The translations under genes were made by a program, and so were the position numbers. Shown here in pieces: positions 47,525 to 60,500 of a DNA stretch of 64,000 nucleotides. Numbering within the stretch: position 1 is the first letter of the stretch; every line of letters starts with the position of its first letter. This DNA is from Rhynchospora pubera (lineage: Eukaryota > Streptophyta > Magnoliopsida > Poales > Cyperaceae): the NCBI GenBank assembly GCA_028095005.1, contig CM051461.1:166566574-166630573 (forward strand), written 5' to 3'. The notes below the pieces were generated by a model, which was not told the DNA's origin, ran no database searches, and saw only the letters and a list, made by a program, of their open reading frames with translations.

Positions 47525-47597
47525 GTTATTATTATTATTATTATTATTATTGTTATTATTATTATTATTATTATTGTTGTTGTTGTTGTTGTTGTTG
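47008..47597. mobile_element. Foldback with microsatellite arms
   Basis: A core foldback (about 47091-47488) has inverted ends TTCAATCAAAGCGCTTTGAC / GTCAAAGCGCTTTGATTGAA and arms with GATCCGAACCGTCAAATATG and TTGCCGACCAAAATTTTCAT and their inverses. Directly outside lie an (AAT)n array on the left (47008-47090) and a (TTA)n/(TTG)n array on the right (47490-47597), which are reverse complements. The whole block of about 590 bp can therefore fold on itself. The poly-leucine frame at 47472-47663 is only the array translated. Confidence 0.75.
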
Positions 47598-47920
47598 AAA
47601 TCTGTAGAGTTGCCTCTGCCACTTTTCATTACTGAAAAGCAAAAAATACAAAAACTAGTCTAAACAACAGTTACAGATAACTCATGCATCTACAAGCCCT
47701 GTCTCAACTAAAAATTACCCCAAATGCATTGATAGCATAATATCTATACCAATGCAATCAATATCTATGAATTATTGGATACAAACAACCACACCTCCAA
47801 AAGGAAAAACCAGATGCAATCTCGTAGAATCGTAACCGAATAATTAAATTCTCTATTGACAAGGTCCTATATAGAATATTTACAACGCCTTGGGTTTTGC
47901 AACTAAGTTTAGGCTTCTTG

Positions 47921-48042
47921 AGATTTTGAACTGTGTTAAAATTTGCTTTAGATGCTGTTAACTGTGTGTTTGTTAGTTTTCTTTTGTTTTAGTTTTTTTT
48001 TTTTGTACCAACTAGGTAGCTGCTACCTAGTCTTCTAAAAAA
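47921..48042 (+). mobile_element. Short poly(A) retroposon, plus orientation
   Basis: A 122-bp insertion is flanked by AAGTTTAGGCTTCTTG at 47905-47920 and 48043-48058. It has a pyrimidine-rich stretch, the palindrome ACTAGGTAGCTGCTACCTAGT and a short poly(A) end, as in the copy at 44.85 kb. Its 5' part has no clear A or B box, so it could be a SINE or the 3' end of a LINE. Confidence 0.7.
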
Positions 48043-48058
48043 AAGTTTAGGCTTCTTG

Positions 48059-49499
48059 TAACTTGAAAGGGACTCCAATAGAAGGTTTGAAAACTTCATA
48101 GACGAAATTTATTACTAAGAAACAATATTTCATAAATATAATAGTGCTGACAAATTTGAATTTGAATTGGACTTTGAAAATTTGTCTCATTCTATTTGAT
48201 CTTATAAATAATTTATTTTTACCACGAGATCCTTTTATCTCGATTTGCTTTAAGGAAAGCGGCTCTCAACACAATCGCAAATGAAGTTAAAAACTGAACC
48301 AAAAAATTTAATAAAACAAATACAGAAAGAAAGAAAAATTAAATTTTGGTGGAACATAAACATTGGTTGATATGCACTTGTATCGACCATTAGTATATAT
48401 CGACCATATATGACTACAAATGGTATCAACCTAACTCGAGACATATTGCCTTCTAGATCGCGACATTCTAATGAATCTCTTCTAATTTTGACGATTTTAT
48501 TTTCAAGTGTATTGGTTGAAGAAAACCTACTGGTCCTTTTTTTTTTTTTTTTGCAAATATTTAGTTGAGTAGATGGTAGATATATATGGCCCTTGACTTA
48601 TGCAGCCTTCACTCGTGGCCTCTAGATAATCTATGAATTAAATTTACAAATTGATTAATTTCTGTCCAAGATCCAACTATAGAACTAATGAAACGTCAAC
48701 TTAGAACATGGTGCCATCAACGGGTTCAATGTTTAAGTGCTAGAGACAAGTTTAGCCTAAATAAATGCAATGTAGTTGGAGGCTAAGACATAAACTGATA
48801 GATAAGAATATTGTAATCAAATAACTAAATTGAAATACAAATCTGCTTCTTTTGATGGTACATGCAATATACGAGTATTAATTGCACTTTTCTCTCTTAT
48901 ATGGAATAATTAAGATAACTAAAATGGTTTCATTGTCATGGTCCACGAGATTCCAATGACTATGAAGTCATTAGTAGACATGCATGTTACACATTTCATA
49001 TTTTCTTTAATAATTTACAAGTTAATAGATGAAAGAGGATATATTGTATCCCTATTGTAGGGATTTGGGGATATGCTTATTCAGTTATTTTCGGATAAGC
49101 CTTCATACTTTCTTCATGTTCTCATACGAAATGTGTTTTGAGGGGATAACGTTATCGCATCTTATCTCCAAATCACTAGAAAATATTCGGTTACTCTCTA
49201 ACTATGTTTTAAAATGAGGTTCCCTAGACATTAAATAATCAAGCAACCGAGATTGTGCTTTATAAAAAAAAATTTAAAATTATTAAAGTTAGTTGATGAC
49301 TTGATGCATTATCTTTTCATTTCCCCTAGCAATGAAGGTTGCTTTCCGAACATTAATGAGCTGGTTAATTTTAACAAAATAAATAACACATTTTGGTTGA
49401 ATTATAACTTGCTTTCTTTCTTTTGATCCTAAACTTTAAGTTTTTTTTTTCATTTATAAATTGTGTCAAATTAGTCCTCATTTCTCAATTGGCGGTCAT
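48059..49499. other. Intergenic
   Basis: AT-rich, with a poly(T) run near 48538-48552. No gene or complete element seen. Confidence 0.4.
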
Positions 49500-49510
49500 A
49501 CATACATACA

Positions 49511-49546
<36 letters not shown>

Positions 49547-49980
49547 TATAGTAAATCTATTGTGAACCATGATGCATAGAACGCTCCGTGCACCATGACC
49601 GTGTATACTGATCCGAATTCTTGGATCTGCTTCAAAATGACTGATCCAAACCGTCCAATATGATCTCCTTGTTATAATCTCCTTATCGACTAAATTTTAT
49701 ATTTTTTTCAAAATTTTTAAGTATTTTTTTCAAATTTTCAAAAATCGCTAATCTAATTTTTTCCTGAACCGTTCAAAAATAGCAGTTTTTAAAAATCCAA
49801 AAAAAAAAACTTAAAAATATCGAAAAAATGTAAAATTTGGTCGGCAAGGAGATTTCAATAGGGAGATCATATTGGACGGTTTGGATTGGTCATTTTGAAG
49901 CAGATCCAAGAGTTCGGATCAGTATGCACCGAAGCTTTCGTACATTAGTATGCACCATAGGTTTTCTCTATATATATATA
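49500..49980. mobile_element. Foldback MITE beside (CATA)n and (TA)n
   Basis: A (CATA)n array at 49500-49539 and a (TA)n run precede a foldback (about 49548-49968) with arms containing GATCCAAACCGTCCAATATG and its inverse, and outer ends that fold (ATGGTGCATACT-like sequence on the right). Its arms match those of the elements at 24.4 and 47.1 kb. A (TA)n run closes the right side. Confidence 0.65.
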
Positions 49981-52785
49981 TATTGAGAGTTGGCTTACGC
50001 CAACAGCCTAATAATGTAATTAAAGGAAACATTTACAAAGTTAATTGCAAGAAAACTAAAAAGTAAAACCAAATGTACATTATCCAAAGCCTCACATCAT
50101 TCTCAATGCTGAAAAGTACACTAGAAATAGAAAGACTAGAAACTGATGTCTGTGTAAAAGCAGATGAATTACATTCTTTCCAAAGGTTACAGACCGTGGC
50201 GGTCATATAGTTGATTTGCCGAAATTACTTGAACCGGCCAGTTAAATTCGATTTTAAAATACCTTTTTGTGAACAACGATTTTGAAAAATACTCCGAAGA
50301 TGTTTTTATATTTGAGGCCTAAATTTTGAGTCAAGAGACCCGAAACATTTGAGACCGACAAAGTTGACTCATAGTTCATTTTTTTCAATAAAATCAAATG
50401 GCTCCCTAACTACGACAACTTATTCTGACTGTGGTGGCTATATACGGACCGCCATAGTTGCAGCAATTAAATGCCCTTAAGGTTTATTATTAAAAAAACA
50501 CAAAACCTTTTAATAAAAAGTTTTAAACTAGGAGATAGTTTTCAAAGATTTCAATTTAAGTGAGGTCTACTGTCCGCATATTTACACAGTAGGAAGTTGG
50601 TATTTGGGATGAGGATGCTGATGATGATTAATTGATGATGTGAATGGAAGCCTAATATTTTTCATTTTTTTTAAAATAGATTTTAACTAGTTTGATATCT
50701 GGAGGAGCCTTATTGCATATGAGCAACTCATCTCTAATTAGTTTTGTCTGTATGGATAGAATGAAAGGTATCATATTTTTGTAACAAATCTTGTTATCCT
50801 TTTGATATTTTGTGATTGCCTATCAAGAAAGTTGTCCTTCTTTTGACTTTTCCATTATTCTTAGTTCTTGCCTACCTTTCATACCTTTAAAGAGGAAAAA
50901 AAGAATAATGTCGGAAGCAAATATCAAATCTAAATCAACTAAAAATGGATCAGAAGTGTTGGCACTCCCACAATTTTGAAAAAAAAATTAGGATAAAATA
51001 ATAATTCAACAAGATTTCGAAACATAAAGTACAGATTATAATTAATTAAATTAAAATTACAAAATTATTCCATAAATTTTGAATTAAAGAATATATTTTC
51101 AGCTGCTTAAGAATCTTTGGATGTTGATGAACTTCTACACCTATATTTTTCTATTAAAATTAAAATGATTATATGAGATAATCAGTCTAGATTTGTAAAG
51201 CAATTGAACAAGTTTGTAATATAACTAATTAAGGCGAGTCTCAAAATTCCGACAAAATACACAAGTTAGATTTCCTTCCCCCCATTTTTTTTATTTAAAT
51301 TACCTTTAATAAGAATTCTTCTTTTCAACTATTTAAATGAAAGTTTTCATTACAGCATTTTAGCACTCCTTGTAATACTACCCTTTTTACTATTTAGCCA
51401 ACCCCATACAGCAAGGAGCTATAAAATGTCCTTAAGAATCTATCTCCAGACAAGAATATCATGCATCTGATCTGAGAAGTTATGAAATGCTTGAAGTCTC
51501 TGCATTGCTCAGCTAGCATGCTTACCAATTATCTTTCTACACATCCATATGATAGAACTCTCCATGGAAATAACCCACCACAAATAATCCATGTCTGCAA
51601 CACGCCGTAATAAATCTGGAATGTGCCGATTCTTTTCCACAGAAAAGTACAAAGCAACACCAGTGGATATCCGCGTTGGATTTGTATAGTTGACTGGTTG
51701 ACTCAGGGACAAAGCAACTGGTCCAATTTAGTTGACTCCTTTGTGACTAAGGAAGCCAGGGAGAAATGCCACGGACATGTCCCCAGAAACCTATGATTAT
51801 CCGAAGCAATTATATTTGTTTTCATATCAGCCTTCACATTTGTTTATTGGTTTATTATCTCTTTTCCAGTATTCCTTGAATGAATCAGCATGTACATTCG
51901 ATACTATTTAAGTGGTGGTCACCAAGTTTGGCATTTGGGCTAACACAAGCCGTACATCTGCCTTCATTTCTGTACTGGTGCGTATGGGTCACTAGTGTCC
52001 CATACTCCAATCCAATCTTACTGAAATTTTGTTGTCTAATTTAATTTCGGACAGTGACTTTGCCATTAAATTCAATTAAAGCTGATATATATACCATAGT
52101 TTTCTGTCATTTGGAAAAGAAATCCTGAACAACGGGCCATATGTGGAAATTCAGATATTTTTGGAGTAATTTGCCAATACTCTATGGCTCCGGCCTCAAA
52201 AAGAAACTTCGACAGTAAAGGTGAAAACTTTATCTTTCGCCAAACATTTTTTTCCCATATTGGCAGAGAAAAAATGTCAATTTTAGTGACTTTATGACTT
52301 GATAAGATAAGATTGGATTGATTAAAAATGTCAACCGAAACTATGATGTGCTGAAAATGTTTTCTTACAGCTTTTTATGCAAAAATAAAGTTTGTTTCTT
52401 TTTTTTTTTTGGAATTCGCAGAATTTTATGCACAAAAGTAAATGTTCGAATATGCTTTAAATGTTACCATGCGGTTTTTATGCAGAAAGTAGATGCATCT
52501 TCCTCAAATTCACACTACTGATATTTTATTTTATTTTATCTTAAATGCTATTTGGAAATAACTGCAAGTCTTTGTGAATGTATAACGTAAAATACGACTG
52601 GAATTGATTAAAAATTCTAATCGATACTCGCAATTAATTTGTTGCTCATTCAATCATGCTGATTTGTATGCCCAAAAATAGACATATTTCTAGAATTTAA
52701 ATAATTTTGTAAGCAGCCGCACCATTAGATTAAGGAGTCTTGAGGCTTTTCTTAAATTCCAATTGGACTCTGTCCCAACAAATTA
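49981..52785. other. Intergenic
   Basis: A weak inverted relation between ACCGTGGCGGTCATATAG (about 50194) and the 50430-50455 region may be a decayed MITE. Frames at 51509-51712 and 52318-52521 are not convincing. Confidence 0.35.
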
Positions 52786-53004
52786 GGCCCTGATCAAAAT
52801 CCCATTTTTTTAACATGAAATTTCATTTCATTTCGTTGTAAAATTCTTGATCAAAATGAATAAATTTGATATCATTAGGTTGAAATTCTCATATAATTAG
52901 ATTCACGAAATTCTCATATAATTAGATTCAACGAAATCTTGTAAAATCAATTGAATGATGTGAAATAAAATGGTTCCCGCGTAAAAAATATTTTGATCAG
53001 GGCC
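52786..53004. mobile_element. MITE with GGCCCTGATCAAAAT ends
   Basis: The inverted ends are GGCCCTGATCAAAAT and ATTTTGATCAGGGCC, 219 bp apart, with an interior of TTTCATTTCATTT-type sequence. A decayed relative lies at 32240-32610. No clear target duplication is visible. Confidence 0.7.
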
Positions 53005-53377
53005 GTCAGTCAAAATATAAGGGGAAAAATAGTACTCTTGACTTATACACTAAAATGTAATAGCAGTCACTTGCATAAGCATTAACACACCAAATTTAAA
53101 GGCAACAATAACAAGTTACAAAACATGAGTAGCTGTAGCAGTAGGCAAATACAAAAGTTTGTTCTATATAGTTTAATTTCACTCTATAACTGGCACAGAA
53201 AAGTACAAGTAACCACACACAGCTTTCTAGACACTCCTTTATGAATGGCAAGAAAAATCTAAAAGAACATTTGCTTGGCTAAAAAGAGGATCCGGTGTCG
53301 AGGTATTTATACCATACCCAACTTGGAAATGGCTCATTTGCTCTGGCATCGTACTTCAAATAGCAAGGTTCACTCTC
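53005..53377 (-). other. 3' flank of ARF-GAP gene
   Basis: This stretch should hold the 3' UTR and polyadenylation signal of the ARF-GAP gene. No individual signal can be fixed. Confidence 0.35.
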
Positions 53378-56300
53378 TCAGAGGATACGATCTTGAAGGT
53401 CATTTATGAGGCTTGAAGCCAATGATGTCAGCTTTTTACCAGTTTCTCCAGCCATATTCTTTAATGATGACAAATCTTGAGTCGCCTAAAAAGATGAGCA
53501 GAATGATAATATTAAAAAAAGATGTAGTCTAAATTATTTTTCTCCTTATTTTTGTAGGTTGGAGGAAGTTATAAAAAAGCAAATTTATTTCAAATTATGT
53601 CGTTTACTGTAATCATGCCTCTTATCTGAATAGTACAACGCTGACTCCATAATTTTTCAGTTGAAAAAATACATTTACAAATAATACCTGGGACAACTCA
53701 TTTCATTAGTTATTCAAAGACAAACAGAAGTACACAGACAATAATACTGAACTGGAACTCCAGGACTTCCATGACATTAGTTGGTGATAATTCAGCAACT
53801 CTCGAATAACAAACTTGTTATTTACAGAAAACTCAAAAACTAAATCCTTACCTGGAAAGAGAGACGGTTGATGATCTCAGAAGCACTGACATCAAGTTGA
53901 GAATCGTCCCTATCACGACCAAAAAGATCAGCACTCGATATTGATGAAGACCCCTATCAAATAACCAAAAGACACAATCAATGATGCTAGACTGGCTGAA
54001 TTCAGTGCTCTAGGTAACAATAACTTTCTACTTGATAGGCAATCAATATGCCTTCATTCTGATTATATATACGTAATTATGTTCAGTATTAGACCCCGAT
54101 TTTGCTTACCCTTATTATAACTTCCATGTCATGTGAAAACACACATGTATATATAAATTATAAATTGGAAATAGTGAAAAAAAATTAAAAAAATATATAT
54201 GTTGCAACTTGCAAGAGATGAGCTTAAGTTAATATTTACATTATTTTTAACAATTCATCATAATTAGCTCAAAATAGTTTCATACACAATACAAGCAATG
54301 TAAAAGACCATACAGCAAATTTCTGAAGGGAGATCCCAGCCTCTCGGTCCATTCTGTTCTGATCACCAAAATACTGTGCTGAAGAAATGGACTTAGCATT
54401 GGAGAACTTTTGTCTTGCCTCATGAGTCTCCTCAACCTGTCATAATTAATAGTCAAAACAATGAGACTTCAGGAGAAATCATTATTGCAGCCAGCCTTGG
54501 TAAGAGGGAGATGGAAGGCAATGGAGCTAGTTGATCCCACTAAAATAAAATAATTTGATGTTTATAATATTTTGTAATAAATTTTGCCAAATTACAGTTA
54601 CTGCTTTTGACCCCAGAAACCAGTAATCACCACCAACACTAACTGACCTATTAACAAGCTAGATTAATGATTATTACCATCTCATACATAATGTATATCC
54701 AGCCTTCACGGGTATCCCTTCATTGGAGAAAACTTTAGGTCCAAAACAAACCCAACCCAATTAAAGGATTAATTTCATCCCTGAACACACATTCTATTAC
54801 ACTTACTTGTATTATGTATAGAAAATAAGCAAAACAAATAAAACATTGTCGAACGTTGACAGATATGTTATATGTGACCCATGCCAGATATACTATTGTT
54901 ATCTGATGCATCTTATTATTTTAATATAATTAGGTCCAAAACAAACTCAATTAAAGGTTGATTTCTCCCTGAACTCGCATTCTGTTACACTTAAATTGCA
55001 TAATTTATAGAAAACAAGCAAAACAAATAAAAAAATGACGAATATTGCCAGATATTCTATGTGTTACCCGTATCAAATACACTTTTGTTATCTGATACAT
55101 CTTACAATTACAATATAATAACTTCCAGGATTCTGGCTATTGATATGTAATAGCACATGTATCCAGTCACTACAAAGCACACCAGATTGGTGACCTTCCA
55201 CTTCCCACAAGCAAAGATCTGTCGTTGCTTATATATAGGTTGGGGTAGGAGTGAAAACTTCTCATCACAGTTATGGGACTAAGGAAGTGCATGGGAATGC
55301 ACCAGATCCAGAGTCCCAACTTTTTCTACATGTTTCTGTGATTTTGCCAAGTAACTTTAACTCCATTGCAGTTTGTATCTTATAATTCTGATGCCATAAG
55401 ACCATTCCAGATTGGCAGAAAAACAAAAAATAGATTATTATCTTTAACCCCTTACAATTTCAATCAATTATCTTTTCATTTCTTTGCTCCATAATTAATT
55501 GTTTGCACAATAAAGAACATAAATTCATTTTATTTTTAAATTATGGATATTTTTATTAAATTGTCTTATACACATCATATAACCCTGCATGATTTTACAG
55601 CATCCTTACTAAAATAGAATTTTAGTATTCAAATTTGTAATATAATTCTCTGGGCATCAATTTCAGCAGCAAGAATCTAATAATAATTTATTTATATATG
55701 TAATGAATGGTGTTCTGAGAATTTGAAATATGTTATATTTCATACAAACCATGTCATATCATATATGATAGTCACATCCATATTCATGCAATGTAGACAA
55801 AAATTGCAATCGTTCTGGTAAAACAAAGGTGGCAAACCAGGCTGTGCATGTTAGTTGGCGATTACATTTAGGTTCAATAGCTTTGAGGAAGATACCTGAT
55901 AGACAAAAATTGCAATCGTTCTGGTAAAACAAAGGTGGCAAACCAGGCTGTGCATGTTAGTTGGCGATTACATTTAGGTTCAATAGCTTTGAGGAAGATA
56001 CCTGAGCTTTGGATGAAGAAGAGGATGATTTCTTGGAGAAGCTGTTGTCCATACCAAACTCCGCAAAGAAATTAGAGGATTTAGGTGGGGCCACATGTCC
56101 GATAACCTGAGTGCCACCTGAGGTGGTCTCGGCTGAACCTGTATTCTCTGTGTATTCAAAACGAGAAGGATAGGACGGGCCCTTCTTGTCAGTGGCTGGA
56201 GCTGTACTGGCCAGGGATGGCAGGGCTGGTGCTGGTTCCTCTGGCTTCTGATCATATAGGCTCTCACTAGGCTATATATTTATTATACAAATAAATAGAT

Positions 56301-57989
56301 AAATCAGTCATACACAAAGTTGACACCTTTAAAGCCGAATATAAAGGGAAACAATAAGAGTTTATAATCTACTAATATGCTTAGTTTTTTTATCGAAAAC
56401 ACCTTGCAGAAGTGTTCCTGTCAGCTTATAATAGATAAATTACTTATGACTTCAACTAAGCAGTGCCATAGCAGATTTTAAGCTAACTTGCTCCTCTGAT
56501 TTGTCATATACATTTCTTCAGCACAAATATATTCTTACGTAGAACATAAAAGTACTGATGGTATTAGCAGCATTTGTGCCACTTATTAGGCATCTTTACA
56601 GCACCAATGATGATATAAGGACTAAGGACTACACAAACAATAACAAGAGACTGATATAAAAACAAAATATACACACAATGCTGGGACCTAATGCACAAAA
56701 AAAAAGAATAGCACTTTACGTTAGCATCTGCTTGTTATCTTCTCATTTCTGGTGCAATCATGGCAATACCATACAGTACTAAGGAACAACCATAGTCACT
56801 ATACGTCTATACCTTTGTAGTGAGCTTGCGCACACCAAGGCCACCGGTCTTCCCTCCAGCTTTCTTTGCACCAAGTGGCTTCTTAATTGCAGTGGGATAA
56901 GTAGGTGCCTTTGGTGACTTGACAACATCCGACTCAACAGCCACATTTTGCTTGACTACCGGCTCAGCCAGCTTAATCTCTGGCAAGCCGTTGGCTGGCT
57001 CAGGTGGTGCAACCAAAGTAGGTGTTACCGGAGAGGAGGTGTTGCTATTGGCACTGGACATTTCCTCAGACACACTCTTGGCAACCTCCTTAGAGAGGAT
57101 TTGGCGGTAAAGCTCTGCCGCACGGGAGGTGTACTTGGCCTCTATCTTTCCACCATCTGTCCACCCATGTTGTTTAAAGAAGACATGGGCACGGTTGTTG
57201 CCACCAAATGCCATTGTCTTTAATTGCTCTGGAGTCCATGAATCCAAATTGGTCGATCTATACGAAATTAAAAACCAGCAGCTCGTTTAATATATTTCCC
57301 CAAAAAAAGCAATTAATCTGCAGTGATATTTACCAGTATGCTAATTAAACTCTGATCATTACAACAATCATGTATACAGTTCATCTTTCTAACTCAAACA
57401 AATGAGATTTGATCAAAGTAGATAGATAAATCGAAATGCAGTCATGACTCATGACCAATTCTTCATCAAATGTTACAAACTAAGAACTTCAGGTGTAACA
57501 TTTAGTCATGGGATACCTAAATTTCAGAAATTAAAAAAAGGCCTCAGATACCATCAAAAGGACTCTCATATACCATACAAACAATCTCAGGACGTTGAGA
57601 AGGACAACAAAACAAACCTAATTGTGAATTTGAGGAATGGAAATACCTAACAAAGCTGATGTGTACACCGAGGCTCCGGTGCACGGCCGAACAATCAATG
57701 CAGAGGAACACGCCATAAGTCACAGACGCCCACGTCGGATTCTTCGCATTGCAATCAAAGCACATCTACGCAGCACACATTTCACAGTAAGATTAAAAGC
57801 AATCCAGATCCGCAATCCAGATCGACCAAGCAATTCAGATCTAATAGCCACGCTTTCTCAGATCCACATAACAAATCAAAAACTACAACCTACTAGATCT
57901 AACAAAGGAAAATTCCTAACCTTGTTCTCCGATTTCGCCTTCAGCTTTCTGAAAACGGCGTTCTTGTCGGAGAAATTGTCCATGGCCAT
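53378..57989 (-). CDS. ARF GTPase-activating protein, AGD8/9/10 type
   Basis: Seven exons on the minus strand: 57921-57989, 57647-57765, 56813-57257, 56002-56271, 54314-54436, 53852-53953 and 53378-53485. All borders are GT-AG and in frame, giving 411 residues, close to Arabidopsis AGD8/9/10. The N-terminal ArfGAP domain has the C4 zinc finger (C25, C28, C45, C48; CX2CX16CX2C) and the catalytic arginine R53 in CSAVHRSLGVH, then FGGNNRAHVFF and KYTSRAAELYR. A Lys/Gly-rich segment (KKPLGAKKAGGKTGG) follows, and C-terminal motifs KSISSAQYFG, SSISSADLFG and DLSSLKNMAGETGKKL match ArfGAP2/3-type coatomer regulators. It should stimulate GTP hydrolysis on ARF1 in COPI vesicle traffic at the Golgi. 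The first of two in-frame ATGs was taken as start. Confidence 0.93.
55794..56005. repeat. 106-bp perfect tandem duplication over an ARF-GAP splice donor
   Basis: Units 55794-55899 and 55900-56005 appear identical. The second covers the last four bases of exon 4 and its donor (minus strand TCAG|GTATCTTCC); the first carries a second copy of that donor in the intron. The frame at 55759-55941 is an artefact of this repeat. Confidence 0.9.
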
Positions 57990-59101
57990 GGCGAAACGAG
58001 GTCGATCGACCAATCAGAAAATCAGATTCGCCTCGGAAAATCGAAGATACAACAACGAGGCTAGTTGGTTGGAGAAAAATCGAGATCACAGAAACCAACC
58101 AACTAAAAGCGTTCCTTTCTGACGGTTGTTGTTTGTGTTTAAATTTTGGTGAAAAAACCAACGAGGCCACGAGTCGACGAAAGGAGGACAGGTGTCAATT
58201 TTGTGATTTCGTGCAATTGTTAGGTTTCTTTGCGTAATTACGAATCTGTACTCTGTGAGATTTTATCGAACCATGTCTCCTGTGACTGACTCGTGGGTCC
58301 CTTATCCTTAAAGACTCCGAATTCCAATCTGGAATTCTCCGCTTCCGTTGTACAGGCTTGCTGCACAAATTAAAGCATAGATAGCGAGACAGAGTCAAGC
58401 TAAGGATCATTGGGATACGATGTGGCAATAGGCGCTGTTCCTTTTTGTGTCATTCGTAATTGGTCTGGCTAATATGGTAAGGTCAAGGAAACCGCCCCAA
58501 ATAAATCACGATTCAATTTCTTATTTTGTAGTTTCTAGAATTTGAACGGAAAAAAAAAACACGGTTCGTATTTGCAAGGAACACACAGTTTTGAAACATA
58601 ACATCGCAGTACTCAAAAGTGGCAAAATTTACTAACGTGTTATTAACTTATTAGTAATCAGAAGCATGTTTAAATTTGCTAACGTGTCATTGAATTATAA
58701 AAAAATTAAAATAAATATCTTTCAATTTAATTCTCACTAGAAAAGGATAAACAATAAACTATTTATTTCACACAGTAAATTATCTATCCACAGTTCCACT
58801 TTGTACTTTTTACTATGCAGACTTTTCAATCTAGAATTTAATTCATTAAGATCGGTAAATATATCAAGTCAATCTGTTACCACTTGCTTCAAAAAGGAAT
58901 ATTCAGAATTTCTCGAATTAATTAATTAATAAGGCCGTGGATGCTGCAAATATTGTGTGGATGAGTGGATCGCCACCCAGAAATATTTTTGGGTCTTAAT
59001 TTACATGATCCCAACGTGGTGTAAAATATTGCATCTCATTGAGCCCACTTGTCCAGCCCAAATATAATGGCTCCCAGCACCAGGGTATGGTCATAATAAA
59101 T
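57990..59101. other. ARF-GAP promoter side and intergenic DNA
   Basis: The 5' UTR and promoter of the ARF-GAP gene lie just right of 57990. No TATA box can be fixed. Frames at 57916-58428 are shadows of the first exon or chance. Confidence 0.4.
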
Positions 59102-60030
59102 AGGGAAAATCAGTCGTATACCCCTCAAATCTTATCTAATTGGAAATATCACCCTCTAATCTTTTATTTTGAAAATATCCCCCTCTAATTATAACTTATA
59201 TGGATATTTACCCTTTTGACTATTTCTAGTGGTATTTTAATTCTGAAAAATATAATTTAAAAATTTAGGACAAAATTGCCCTTGTCCCCTGACGATTCAT
59301 CTTCCATTGAACATTTTGAACTTCCGATTCTTATTCTCATGAGGGGTTTGTTCTTTTAATCATCCCAACTTAGATACTAAGCTATCTGAAATTTGAATTA
59401 ATTTGGTTCTCTCAATTTGAAAAGATAAGCGCAGCACTTCTGTATTTACTCATATAAATAAGTTACTTTCTTTTCAACCTTCTACGCTAAATTATTATTA
59501 TTTTTAGTAACGATTTGATTTTTCTTGAAAAGCATTCTTCCTGGTTAGAGATTGAGTTAACCCCAACCAGTACCATGTTTGACCTTAAATACGAATTTAC
59601 CATTCCTTATTTTGTTAGGAGATGTTACTTAAATTCCTTTTGGTGTTCGTAGGTAACCGAATCCCAGGAAACTTTGATTCCAATTGGTAACATGCGACAC
59701 TCAAGTTCAATGCATGGATGATTTCTTCATTGGACGATAAAATTTTAACCCTCAAAAAAATTTCTTTTGAAGTTTAGCATTTAAACTCAGCCCAAAGGTT
59801 TCGAATTTATTCTGATATCGATTGCAAGAAGGCACAGAGAAGAATGGTCTAAAGGAATTGATGGCATTCTTGTCCTAAATCTCAAATGTTAGATTTCAGA
59901 ATTAAAATATTAAGAAAATGATAAATATTTGTACAAATCATGATTAGAGGGGGATATTTCCAAAATAAAAAATTAGAGGGTGATATTTCCAATTAGATAA
60001 GATTTGAGGGGTATAGGGCTGATTTTCCCT
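59102..60030. mobile_element. 929-bp element with TIRs of about 88 bp
   Basis: The ends AGGGAAAATCAG and CTGATTTTCCCT begin inverted repeats of about 88 bp (CCCCTCAAATCTTATCTAAT, CACCCTCTAAT, ATCCCCCTCTAAT and their inverses). AATAAAT stands on both sides (59095-59101 and 60031-60037), a 7-bp target duplication that may be the core of an 8- or 9-bp one. The interior has no coding frame. It is a non-autonomous DNA transposon of the Mutator or hAT type. Confidence 0.75.
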
Positions 60031-60144
60031 AATAAATATAGCAAAAAGCCCGCATATTTTCAGGTACTTAAATTCCCATATTGGCATATTCAATCGGGAA
60101 TTGCTTGTGACAATTCACACTCGTGCAATCAAGCAATCAACAGG

Positions 60145-60500
60145 GAGTCGCTCCCCTCGACTCACCCTTCCTTTCTTTTACTCTCTCAGTTTCCTCTATC
60201 TCTCTCCGATTCAGATCTCCTCACAATCACAAACACAAAATTCGATTCAGATCTCCACCACCTTCTTCGCTCCCTTCGCTTCCGCCTCCGCCTCTCCTCT
60301 CCTCCGCCTCCGCCTATCCTCTCATCTGTCTCGCCTCCGCCTCCGCCTCATCTCAGCCTCTCCTTCGCTTCTCCTCTCCTCCGCCTCAGCCTCTCCTTTC
60401 CTCCGCCTCGCATCCGCCTCCGCCTCACTGCTCCCTCTCCTATACCAATCAGATCTGGTTGAGGAAGAAAGAAGTAGAAATCAAGAAGGATAAAAAGAGA
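60145..60500 (+). repeat. CT- and CGCCTC-rich low-complexity block
   Basis: Strings of CCTCCGCCTCCGCCT-like sequence and two CGATTCAGATCTCC copies give long Ser/Pro/Leu-rich open frames in all three plus-strand frames. These are products of the repeat. It resembles the 5' UTR of a plant gene, but no coding exon follows. Confidence 0.6.

Noticed and set aside
47472..47663. Open frame with about 40 consecutive leucines
   Set aside because: It is the (TTA)n array of the foldback arm read in one frame.
50180..50480. MITE with GTGGCGGTC ends
   Set aside because: Inverted similarity is weak and no target duplication could be found.
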